NCBI GenBank assembly: GCA_965369305.1
Contig: CBDUQG010000002.1
Coordinates: 1 to 33,631 of the forward strand
Length of the DNA stretch: 33,631 bases
Source: JAFGTE01 sp965369305
GTDB lineage: Bacteria > Patescibacteriota > Gracilibacteria > UM-FILTER-43-11
Direction of reading: 5' to 3'
Shown: piece after piece, positions 23,078 through 30,382 of the stretch
Numbering within the stretch: position 1 is the stretch's first letter
How the letters are laid out: each line of letters opens with the position of its first letter
Notes under the pieces: model-generated
Seen by the model: only the letters and a program-made list of their open reading frames with translations
Told to the model about the DNA's origin: nothing
The model's database searches: none
Program-made: the position numbers and the translations under genes

Positions 23078-23106
23078 ATTTTAACAAAGCCAAAAACCTT
23101 GAGCAA
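23078..23106 (-). promoter_or_regulatory. pheS: Promoter of the pheS-J-rpiB-rpe unit
   Basis: Minus strand: -35 TTGCTC (23101-23106), 17-nt spacer, -10 TAAAAT (23078-23083); start of transcription near 23071, leader about 14 nt. It supports the ATG at 23057 rather than an upstream start. Confidence 0.55.
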
Positions 23107-23125
23107 TTGAATATAAGTGTATAAT
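23099..23125 (+). promoter_or_regulatory. Promoter of the small two-helix membrane protein
   Basis: TATAAT at 23120-23125 with a short-spaced (15 nt) -35 candidate TTGAGC at 23099-23104, overlapping the pheS -35 on the other strand. Confidence 0.5.
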
Positions 23126-23147
23126 AGTAACACCTAATTAAAGAATT

Positions 23148-23381
23148 ATGTTTAAAAAAACAGACCCTCTCACTAAACTCATCCACCGCTCCCTAATATC
23201 AGCGCTTGTCGGCCTGGCCTCCGGGCTTGGTCTTGGACTCATCATATGGGGAATAACCTCAGCCCTTTCAAGCGGTCCTGACTTCGGTCTTCCGCCCATC
23301 GAAATGGCTGCCTTCCTAGGGATGGGGGCAGGAACCGTTATCGGTGCTATTCTCGGGGGTGTTTCTGCTTTGAAAGACTAA
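23148..23381 (+). CDS. Small glycine-rich two-helix membrane protein
   Basis: 77 aa, unrecognised. Two hydrophobic helices (about 16-40 and 50-72) are rich in small residues (LASGLGLGLIIWG; LGMGAGTVIGAILGG), the kind of GxxxG surface that packs helices together, joined by a Pro-rich loop; both ends would face the cytosol. It has its own TATAAT promoter and its stop codon abuts the convergent murA stop without a spare base. A real gene is likely because the promoter, start and hydrophobic pattern agree; function unknown. Confidence 0.7.
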   Translation: MFKKTDPLTKLIHRSLISALVGLASGLGLGLIIWGITSALSSGPDFGLPPIEMAAFLGMGAGTVIGAILGGVSALKD

Positions 23382-24641
23382 TTACTTAAGTCTTTCAATC
23401 TTGGCGCCCAAGCTATTAAGCTTGTCGTCAATTTGAGCGTATCCGCGATCAATGTAATAAATGTCGCTGATTTCAGTTTGTCCTTCAGCAGCCAAGGCGG
23501 CAAGTACAATAGCTGCACCCGCACGGATGTCACAGCTGGCTACGTTAGCACCCTTTAATTGAACAGGTCCTTCGATTTCAGCCTGGTACGGATTGAGGAT
23601 CTTTGGGCGAACCCCCATCTTTTCAAGTTCATATAAATACTGAAGTCGACCATCAAAGAGGGTTTCAAAGATAAAGCTTTTACCTTCAGCTTGGGTGAGC
23701 AAAGTGGTAAATGGCGCCTGAAGATCAGTTGGAAAACTCGGGAAAATAGCTGTCTGAATTTTGGTTGCCCTCATTTTTTTGGTCGGTAGAACGCGCACCA
23801 TGTCTTTGCTTAGTTCAAAGTGCACACCAACTTCGCGTAGCTTCTGCCAAAAGATGTCGAGATGCTCCGGCACAACATCAAGGATGTCGACCGTGCCACC
23901 AGTAATCGCTGCAGCAAGAACGAGTGTACCTGCTTCGAGGTAATCAGAGGTCACCCGATATTCAGTGCCATGCAGCTTGTCGACACCGGTAATTCGAAGG
24001 GTGTGGGTTCCTATACCTTTAATTTTAGCCCCCATAGAATTAAGGAAGTGGCAGAGGTCCTGAACGTGAGGTTCGCTGGCTGCCAATCGAATAGTGGTAT
24101 CTCCTTCAGCCGTTACCGCTGCCATGATGGCATTTTCGGTACCAGTTACACTGGCTTCAGTCATAGTGAATTTGGCACCAATCAGTTTTTTAGTACGCAG
24201 ATGAAGGATTTCCTCCGAATCAACCACTTCAGCACCTAAAGATTTGAGGGCATGTAAATGGGCATCAATCGGACGCTTACCAAGCACGCAGCCACCAGGA
24301 AAAGCCAGACGCACCTCTCCGTTACGAGCCAGAAGTGGGCCCAAGAGTAGGCTGGAACCACGTAACTTGCTAACAAGAGCGTGCTCGATTTCGACATTTG
24401 CCGGGTTCCTAGCAAGTAACTTGAAAGTTTTTCCATCAAAATCCGTTTCAACTCCAATAAAATGGAGGATGTGCTCCATCGTCGCGATGTCGGCAATATC
24501 AGGAACGTTATGGAGTACAACCTCTTCATTAGTAAGCAGAGCAGCTGCAATAATAGGCAGAGCAGCATTCTTAGATCCGCCCACCTGAACGGTTCCTTCG
24601 AGCTTGTTGCCGCCGGTGACTAAAAAACGATGTGTATGCAC
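23382..24641 (-). CDS. murA: UDP-N-acetylglucosamine 1-carboxyvinyltransferase
   Basis: First committed step of peptidoglycan synthesis: transfer of enolpyruvate from PEP to UDP-GlcNAc, in the cytosol. 419 aa, normal length. Motifs: GGSKNAALPI with Lys24, LRGSSLLLGPLLAR (about 93-106), PGGCVLGKRPIDAHL with the catalytic Cys at 118 (the fosfomycin target; many intrinsically resistant bacteria have Asp here), TEASVTGTENAIMAA and FPTDLQAP. The start is GTG. It is divergent from the PrsW gene across 45 AT-rich bases in which TATAAT/TATTAT-like hexamers occur on both strands (24656-24664), without a clear -35. Confidence 0.97.
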   Translation of the reverse strand: MHTHRFLVTGGNKLEGTVQVGGSKNAALPIIAAALLTNEEVVLHNVPDIADIATMEHILHFIGVETDFDGKTFKLLARNPANVEIEHALVSKLRGSSLLLGPLLARNGEVRLAFPGGCVLGKRPIDAHLHALKSLGAEVVDSEEILHLRTKKLIGAKFTMTEASVTGTENAIMAAVTAEGDTTIRLAASEPHVQDLCHFLNSMGAKIKGIGTHTLRITGVDKLHGTEYRVTSDYLEAGTLVLAAAITGGTVDILDVVPEHLDIFWQKLREVGVHFELSKDMVRVLPTKKMRATKIQTAIFPSFPTDLQAPFTTLLTQAEGKSFIFETLFDGRLQYLYELEKMGVRPKILNPYQAEIEGPVQLKGANVASCDIRAGAAIVLAALAAEGQTEISDIYYIDRGYAQIDDKLNSLGAKIERLK

Positions 24642-24686
24642 AGCCTGGAAAAGTATTTATAATAAAACCCGCAAATAAAACAAAAA

Positions 24687-25706
24687 GTGACTCTATTCTA
24701 TTCAATACTGCTGGCCGCCGCAACCTTTATCTGGGGATGGATCTTCTATAAAAAGGAGTATCACCCGCAACCCAAACGGGTCATCGCTATGAGTTTTCTG
24801 GCGGGAATGTTCGCCATGATCCCTGTATTTGGATACAAGTACGTGTATGTGAACTTCCTTCCGCAACTGTCGGAAATTAGAATTCTGGACCCCCTTTTAA
24901 ACTCAGCTATTCTTAGCGGACTCTTCTACTTCCTTTTAAACATGTTTATCGTGGTTGTGCTCCTGACGAGCATCACCAGCCTTGTATCACTCGTACTGAC
25001 CCGATTCAAACATGGCACACTAGAAAACATCGAAGGCACCCTGCGAGATGACGAGTTTGAGTACGTGACCATGAGCTCCATGATCGCCATTTTGATTTTT
25101 GCTGAGCGACTTCTGGAAAAATTCCTGGACGTTTCCATCATCCACACCATTGTTGGCGTGATCATGTTTCTGGCTATTATTGAAGAATACGTAAAACACC
25201 TAATGGTTAGGTTCATTGATGACAAGCGAATCAAAGACATCGATGATGCCATTACGCTGAGCATTATTGTGGGACTGGCCTTTTCATTCATCGAAACCAT
25301 CATTTATGCCGTAACGGTAGGTGACATGAGCTTAGTTTTGCCAAGAGCCCTGCTAACCATGCCGGTACACGTCATCGCCTCAGGGATTTTTGGCTACTAT
25401 TATGGCCTGTCTCGATTTGCCGAGCCAATATTAGATGCCGAGCACAAAAACAAACGCTATCGAATTAAGTTCAAGCATCTTCATACGGTACTTCGAATGA
25501 AGAAATCAGATATTTATGAAGAAGAGAAAACCGCCCAAGGCCTGGTGCTGGCAACCCTATTCCACACAGTGGCCAATCTACTATTCGAAATGAACCTAGC
25601 CTACATCACTGTGCCGCTTATTGTCGGGGGCATGCTTGTACTTTCGTATTTTTACAAAGAAAGTCATGTTCTATACAGACTGCTGCACAAGCGAACGAAG
25701 AAGTAG
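24687..25706 (+). CDS. PrsW-family intramembrane protease
   Basis: 339-aa polytopic membrane protein starting with GTG. Family motifs are in order: EEYVK (166-170, the EExxK motif), FxxxE in LAFSFIETIIYA (E203), H228 in PVHVIASGIFGYYYG, and H293 with N297 in LFHTVANLLFE. PrsW of Bacillus cleaves the RsiW anti-sigma factor, but many PrsW-like proteins have unknown substrates, and no anti-sigma factor gene is adjacent. About eight to nine membrane helices; a long hydrophilic loop (about 245-285) separates the last His region. The stop codon abuts the convergent murF stop. Confidence 0.85.
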   Translation: MTLFYSILLAAATFIWGWIFYKKEYHPQPKRVIAMSFLAGMFAMIPVFGYKYVYVNFLPQLSEIRILDPLLNSAILSGLFYFLLNMFIVVVLLTSITSLVSLVLTRFKHGTLENIEGTLRDDEFEYVTMSSMIAILIFAERLLEKFLDVSIIHTIVGVIMFLAIIEEYVKHLMVRFIDDKRIKDIDDAITLSIIVGLAFSFIETIIYAVTVGDMSLVLPRALLTMPVHVIASGIFGYYYGLSRFAEPILDAEHKNKRYRIKFKHLHTVLRMKKSDIYEEEKTAQGLVLATLFHTVANLLFEMNLAYITVPLIVGGMLVLSYFYKESHVLYRLLHKRTKK

Positions 25707-26966
25707 CTAGAATTTTTCCCAGGCAGGCCCCTGACGACAAAGAAGTAATCCAGCCTTGTGCTGATCTTTCATCAAAATTTTGACGAGTCGTTCCATACGA
25801 ACATTGTTCTGAGAGCCTTTAGCTAGAATCAGGTCACCTCGCTTAAGCATTCCTTTAAGCGCGTTACCCGCTGCTTCGGAATCGAAGAAGGTGAAGATAG
25901 CCTCGGGGGCCATTCCAGCCTCAAGGGCACCCTTTTTGATGGTTTGGGCTTCCTTTCCAACTGCAATGAGCAGGCGAGAAGCTTCGGCAGCCTTCTTACC
26001 AAGTTCAATGTGAGCTTCGTGGCTGGCTTCACCGAGCTCATTCATGGTGCCAAGTGCGGCCACTTTTCGCTGAGCTTTTATTTCGGAAAGAAGCTTAAGA
26101 GCAGCTTCCATAGTCTTAGGAGAAGCGTTGTAAGAACTATCAATGATTTGAGTTCCTTCAATGCCTGGAATCGGATTCATACGCCCAGCTGGCAAACGGA
26201 ATTCCGAAAGCGCCTCGGCGCAGTCTTTGAGCCTGAGGCCCATTTGCAAAGCAACAGCGATAGCAGGAAGGAGGACATAAACCTGGAATTCGCCAATGAC
26301 TGGCACTGTGAATTTTTCGACTTTGCCCTTGTAAGACACCTCGAAGCTAAGATGCTTGCTGGTAGCATGAACCTTATCAGCCTTGAGATTGGCGTGCGCT
26401 TTAAGACCATAGGTAAACTTAGCAGCGGGGCTGTCCATCACCCTCACATAAGGATCATCTTCGTTCAAAATAGCCGTACCACCCTTGGGCAAATAGCGGA
26501 CGATGGTTCCCTTTTCCCTAGCGATAGCCTCAAGATTTTTAAATTGCCCTTTGCCTATGTGAACGGGATTCACGTTAGTAACAATGCCAATGTGGGGCGG
26601 TGCTATGCGAACCAACTTACGGATGTCACCAGGCTTATCGGCCCCCATTTCCAGGACAATCTTTCGATAAACCTTCTTCTTTTTGAAAAGCACACGGTAG
26701 AGAATTTTGAGCCAGGCAACGGGAGAGCTGAAACCTGATTGAGTTTCTTGTAAGACGGCCAGACTTAAACCGAATTCAGTATTAAAACTCTTCTGACTGG
26801 AATAGACATCAAAATGCTTACGAAGAATAGCATAAATGGCTTCTTTGCTACTGGTTTTCCCAATACTACCTGTAATTCCAATAACCTGAATATTGTGATT
26901 TTTCAGAAAACGCCGAGCCTTAAAAACAAGGAGGTTACCGATAATGAGACGGAAAAAAGCTTTCAT
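25707..26966 (-). CDS. murF: UDP-N-acetylmuramoyl-tripeptide-D-alanyl-D-alanine ligase, short N-terminus
   Basis: Adds D-Ala-D-Ala to the UDP-MurNAc-tripeptide with ATP. 419 aa. The Mur ligase P-loop ITGSIGKTSS is at 31-40; FNTEFGLSLAVL, EMGADKPGDIRKLVRIAPPH, NVNPVHIGKG, LNEDDP and DSSYNASPKTMEAAL follow in order, ending with the C-terminal domain (VAALGTMNELGEASH; LILAKGSQNNVRMERLV). In E. coli the P-loop comes after a UDP-sugar-binding domain of about 100 residues; here only about 30 hydrophobic/basic residues precede it, so that domain is missing or replaced. The start codon abuts the antiporter stop, so the two genes form an operon. Confidence 0.92.
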   Translation of the reverse strand: MKAFFRLIIGNLLVFKARRFLKNHNIQVIGITGSIGKTSSKEAIYAILRKHFDVYSSQKSFNTEFGLSLAVLQETQSGFSSPVAWLKILYRVLFKKKKVYRKIVLEMGADKPGDIRKLVRIAPPHIGIVTNVNPVHIGKGQFKNLEAIAREKGTIVRYLPKGGTAILNEDDPYVRVMDSPAAKFTYGLKAHANLKADKVHATSKHLSFEVSYKGKVEKFTVPVIGEFQVYVLLPAIAVALQMGLRLKDCAEALSEFRLPAGRMNPIPGIEGTQIIDSSYNASPKTMEAALKLLSEIKAQRKVAALGTMNELGEASHEAHIELGKKAAEASRLLIAVGKEAQTIKKGALEAGMAPEAIFTFFDSEAAGNALKGMLKRGDLILAKGSQNNVRMERLVKILMKDQHKAGLLLCRQGPAWEKF

Positions 26967-27926
26967 TTAGCCGCGCATGATGAGGAATATGATGTAAAAA
27001 ACATAACAAGCCAAAAAGAGCCAACCGTCAAAACGACTCACATGATTCTTTTGTCCGGTGAACGCAAAGGCAAAGAGCATGATGGCCGCCCCAAGGTATA
27101 CCAATATATCTGTATTGATTTCCGGGCGGAAAGGGAGGGGTTTGATGGTTGCCGAAAGACCCAGCACCCAGAACACATTAAATAGGTTAGAGCCCACGAC
27201 ATTTCCGATGGCAATATCAGCATTCTTTTTCCAGGCAGCTACAGCCGATGTGGCTAGTTCTGGAAGAGATGTACCTACAGCGACGATAGTCAGGCCGATC
27301 AAAGCTTCACTGATACCGAACTTTGTAGCAATTTCGATCGCACCGTTGACCACCCACTGTCCTCCAAAAGCAAGCCCGAGAATACCAGCCGCTACCATCA
27401 CAAAAGCCTTCGCAATTCCATGTTTTGGCACGGCCCCATTGTTGTGATGTTCAGCTTTGGCAAGACCAATAGTGTAGTAGACAAAAATAATGAAGAAGAG
27501 CATCAGAATGATCCCGTCAATGCGCGTAAGAATAGATGTACTGGCGCCGTCAATAATGGCGTCATTGGCCAGAGCAAGAAGGGCTAAGGCCGCCAGAAAG
27601 TTGAGTGGAATTTCCTTCCAGGTCGTGCTTTTTTTGATGCGAAGCGGATAAATGGCTGCCGCAACACCCAAAATCAGGAAGATGTTGGCGATATTACTAC
27701 CCAAAACGTTACCGATTCCAACATCACCGGCACCCTGAAAACTGGCAATGATATTGACTAAAAGTTCGGGCGCAGAGGTTCCAAAAGAAACAATGGTCAG
27801 TCCGATCACCAACTGAGAAATCCCAACCCTATGGGCCAGAGAGCTACTACCATCAACAAGATAGTCCGCCCCCTTGATCAGGAAAATAAAGCCGAGAGCA
27901 AAAAGAATGTAGGTAAGCATGGGCAT
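26967..27926 (-). CDS. Calcium/sodium antiporter (CaCA family, YrbG-like)
   Basis: Inner-membrane cation exchanger. 319 aa from the ATG at 27926, about ten helices in two inverted halves. Each half carries the alpha repeat: GTSAPELLVNIIAS with GNVLGSNIANIFLILG in the first, GTSLPELATSAVAAW with GNVVGSNLFNVFWVLG in the second. The frame is open up to 27989, but the promoter lies inside that extension, so I place the start at the ATG at 27926 (the ATG at 27920 is also possible), just before the first helix. It is the first gene of a unit with murF. Confidence 0.92.
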   Translation of the reverse strand: MPMLTYILFALGFIFLIKGADYLVDGSSSLAHRVGISQLVIGLTIVSFGTSAPELLVNIIASFQGAGDVGIGNVLGSNIANIFLILGVAAAIYPLRIKKSTTWKEIPLNFLAALALLALANDAIIDGASTSILTRIDGIILMLFFIIFVYYTIGLAKAEHHNNGAVPKHGIAKAFVMVAAGILGLAFGGQWVVNGAIEIATKFGISEALIGLTIVAVGTSLPELATSAVAAWKKNADIAIGNVVGSNLFNVFWVLGLSATIKPLPFRPEINTDILVYLGAAIMLFAFAFTGQKNHVSRFDGWLFLACYVFYIIFLIMRG

Positions 27927-27960
27927 GAAAAATAACTGCAACCATATTAAATATTCAGGC

Positions 27961-27989
27961 GTATAATGTACATGGCATGTAGTTGACAA
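27961..27989 (-). promoter_or_regulatory. Antiporter-murF promoter
   Basis: Minus strand: -35 TTGTCA (27984-27989), 17-nt spacer, -10 TTATAC (27961-27966); start near 27954, leader about 28 nt. Its -35 lies on the same bases as the -35 of the divergent plus-strand promoter. Confidence 0.6.
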
Positions 27990-28011
27990 AAAATGAAATA
28001 TTGGTCATAAT
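27983..28011 (+). promoter_or_regulatory. Promoter of the 531-aa protein gene
   Basis: Perfect TTGACA (27983-27988), 17-nt spacer, CATAAT (28006-28011). Start near 28018, about 12 nt before the ATG at 28030, so the leader is very short. Confidence 0.65.
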
Positions 28012-28029
28012 TAACAGCCATAGTTGTCC

Positions 28030-29625
28030 ATGTCACCTAATCAACCCGACAAACCAAAGGAAGAATTCACACCCAGACAATATTTAGAAGTTATTGGGCT
28101 GGGAACTGGCAAAGATTTAGATCGCCGAAAGCTAGTGGAATACCTCAAAAAAAATGGTGGTGAAGTTATTCGGGAAACCCGTAGACTCATCAGGGAGCAT
28201 ACTGGTTTTGAGCCAAATGGACTTAAAGCTAGAAAGGATACAAACGGCATGCCACCAACCTCATCAAGGCTTAATGCAAAGGAGCAAGCAATCAATGCTC
28301 AACTAAAAGCTAAACTTGAGTTTCTCCAAAAATACAAGGAAGAGAAAAGGGAGTCGGGCCTAAGTAGTATGGGCTATGAAGCTGACAAATATATCAGGCA
28401 ACTGATCAGTGATGTTTTTCCAGGTGATGGGTCTGCGTCACTAAACGGAGAAATTGCGAGTTGTAATGATGCAGCCAAATTAGTACTTTGGTCTTTTGAT
28501 GACAGATATGCACCCATAATTAAATTTGAAGCAGCCCGTAAGTTGCTCCTGATGAAATTCATCGCTGAAATTCGTGATTACAGCAAACAAGAGGAGGATA
28601 ACGACAAAGCGCTTCAGTACATGATGGATGTCTTCAACGAAAGAGTGGTCGATCTACCCGAAGGTGGCAGAATTGGTGACACGGTTCCACATTATCTTCT
28701 TTCAACTCATGACCCTGAAGATTATCGTACAGTAGATGCCAAACTCCTAAAGCAAAAGCCTAATAGCATGGAAGGTAATCGTCCCACTCAGCTAACCAAA
28801 CTTCCATGCCGCAGAACAATAGTTATAAACCTTGAGGGGGAGGAAAGAGAAATATTCTTCTACCTCGACCAGCGAGGTAAAACACCTGAATCCAGACTAA
28901 CTAAAACACTAAGGTACGGTTCAAAAATAGGAGAAAAGGATCTGGATCGAAACGGGTTCAAGCTTGTATTTGAAGAACGTGAAGACTGGGAGGATTTCTT
29001 CAGAATGTTCCAGGAGGAGATCAAGAACGAAGTCAAAGATGACTTGTATGACCGGATGGACGTGGCAGAATCTGAAGAAGACCTTGCAAGGTTACAGGCC
29101 CGGATTGACAACATAGATGAATCTATTGAGATTGATGAAAAAGAGTGGAAAGACAGCCTTGATGGAAAGGGCTTTAAAGGAAACGGAAAAGGAAGTTCCG
29201 AAAATCTTAAGGTGCTCAAATTTAAGATGAAAGTAACACGAGGAGACGGTCGCAAACACCAATATGAATTTCAAATCTTTCTACCAGATGGATTTGCTGA
29301 TACGGAATACCGCAAAGGAGTGAGTTGGGATGAGTACCATGCCAAGCGATTCTTCAAAGAAAAGCTTGATGAAGTACTATTTCCACCTGAGCTATATCCA
29401 GATATTGACCGCAAAAAGAGTCAGGAAGAGGCCATGAAGCAGGCACATGAAAAAGTGTGGGGTGATCAGGCCGCTATGATTCAATCCACTCCTCAATCAT
29501 CTGGTTTTTTCGCTTCCATTCTTCCACGAGCCATTCGCGAAGGTGTGCTTCCTGCTTTGCGGGATCGATATTTGGCCCTAAAAGCTCGTTTCTTTTCACT
29601 TCTTGACCGTGTGCGTGGAAAGTAG
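28030..29625 (+). CDS. Unrecognised cytosolic protein, possible RelA/SpoT-like nucleotidyltransferase region
   Basis: 531 aa from the ATG at 28030 (a TTG at 28024 is in frame, but the ATG fits the promoter equally well). No signal peptide or membrane helix; highly charged. I do not recognise the protein as a whole. From about residue 280 on, the order RGKTPESRLTK ... KDLDRNGFKLVF ... GKGSSENLKVLKFKM ... YEFQIFL ... YHAKRF recalls the RelA/SpoT synthetase pattern (RxKxxxSixxK, DlxGiRiv, GYrSlH, vEvQI, then a late His), with Glu of YEFQI at the place of the catalytic Glu. The match is weak and by eye only. The N-terminal half is helical and unassigned. The last 50 codons are antisense to the end of the acyltransferase gene. 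Confidence 0.8.
   Translation: MSPNQPDKPKEEFTPRQYLEVIGLGTGKDLDRRKLVEYLKKNGGEVIRETRRLIREHTGFEPNGLKARKDTNGMPPTSSRLNAKEQAINAQLKAKLEFLQKYKEEKRESGLSSMGYEADKYIRQLISDVFPGDGSASLNGEIASCNDAAKLVLWSFDDRYAPIIKFEAARKLLLMKFIAEIRDYSKQEEDNDKALQYMMDVFNERVVDLPEGGRIGDTVPHYLLSTHDPEDYRTVDAKLLKQKPNSMEGNRPTQLTKLPCRRTIVINLEGEEREIFFYLDQRGKTPESRLTKTLRYGSKIGEKDLDRNGFKLVFEEREDWEDFFRMFQEEIKNEVKDDLYDRMDVAESEEDLARLQARIDNIDESIEIDEKEWKDSLDGKGFKGNGKGSSENLKVLKFKMKVTRGDGRKHQYEFQIFLPDGFADTEYRKGVSWDEYHAKRFFKEKLDEVLFPPELYPDIDRKKSQEEAMKQAHEKVWGDQAAMIQSTPQSSGFFASILPRAIREGVLPALRDRYLALKARFFSLLDRVRGK
29474..29625. other. 152-nt antisense overlap of two coding 3' ends
   Basis: The 531-aa gene (plus) runs to 29625 and the acyltransferase gene (minus) ends at 29474; both frames stay open through the shared stretch. 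It encodes about 50 residues of each protein. Confidence 0.85.
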
Positions 29626-30382
29626 ATCCGTAAGGATCCTGAGAATTTGGATCCACACTAGAGCCAACTGTCATGTTAAGAATTCGAACTGGCTTATTCA
29701 TGGTTGCAGAAAGGGCGGTCATAAGCCCCCCACTTTTCGGGAAACAGGTGTAAGGCATGGTTTCATGCAGGTCGGGATATTTCTCAGCCATCTTTTCACG
29801 GGACTGAGTTAATCTTTTTTCAGTAGGCCGATGTCCATCAGGAAATATAAAGAGCGAGTCACCTGGTCTGAGTATTTTATCGCAGCCCTGCCTGATATCA
29901 GAAACAGCGGATTCACGATTTTTACGATTGATAGGAATCATCATGTTACCCAGATAGGCAGGCCAGCCTAAAATAGGTGGAAGCATTCTAGGATCATAAA
30001 GCATGCCCTTTTTACCAATGGGCCTGAGGTCAGGACTGAACTTTTTTGCCGCCACGTCACACCAGGACCAAAAGTAAGGATCATTGGGATGGTTAGACAA
30101 AATAATGCCCCGCTCACCCTCCCCAATTTCAGAAAATTCACCGTGTGTTTCCACATCATAATTCATAAAATCCTCAGCATGTGCTGCAGAGTCAGCGGCA
30201 AATCTGGCTGGCAAACCAGGAAAGCTTGGTCGCTCTCGTTTTAGCAAAGCCTTAAGCGCACCTCGATAAATTTCAGCATCATACTTAAAAAGAATCGGCA
30301 GTCCGGTAATGGCAAGAAACTTCTTTCGAATACTGTGTTCTGTAGGCAGCTTAGGCGCCAAAGCAACATCAGTTTTGCTCAT
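29474..30382 (-). CDS. PlsC-like acyltransferase (LPLAT superfamily)
   Basis: 302 aa from the ATG at 30382, which overlaps the stop of the preceding nuclease gene as ATGA; another in-frame ATG exists at 30403. LPLAT blocks: IILSNHPNDPYFW (motif I; His-Pro-Asn-Asp, two residues between His and Asp instead of the usual four), MMIPINRKNR (motif II-like) and LFIFPDGHRPTEKR (motif III, usually FPEGTRS). This suggests acyl transfer to a phospholipid precursor or another small acceptor at the inner membrane face; the acceptor is unknown. The C-terminus (WLVEEWKRKNQMIEEW) is a charged helix encoded opposite the end of the 531-aa gene. Co-transcribed with the surface nuclease. Confidence 0.8.
   Translation of the reverse strand: MSKTDVALAPKLPTEHSIRKKFLAITGLPILFKYDAEIYRGALKALLKRERPSFPGLPARFAADSAAHAEDFMNYDVETHGEFSEIGEGERGIILSNHPNDPYFWSWCDVAAKKFSPDLRPIGKKGMLYDPRMLPPILGWPAYLGNMMIPINRKNRESAVSDIRQGCDKILRPGDSLFIFPDGHRPTEKRLTQSREKMAEKYPDLHETMPYTCFPKSGGLMTALSATMNKPVRILNMTVGSSVDPNSQDPYGSTFHAHGQEVKRNELLGPNIDPAKQEAHLREWLVEEWKRKNQMIEEWIES

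Noticed and set aside
23058..23186. A 43-codon upstream extension of pheS.
   Set aside because: It contains the predicted pheS promoter and its translation shows no family similarity; the ATG at 23057 starts the known coiled-coil arm.
27927..27989. Upstream start of the antiporter at 27989.
   Set aside because: The minus-strand promoter -10 at 27961-27966 lies inside this extension, so transcripts begin after it.
30379..30381. Recoded UGA (Gly) genetic code as in Gracilibacteria.
   Set aside because: TGA ends the native nuclease gene exactly at the ATGA overlap with the next gene, and no coding region has internal TGA.
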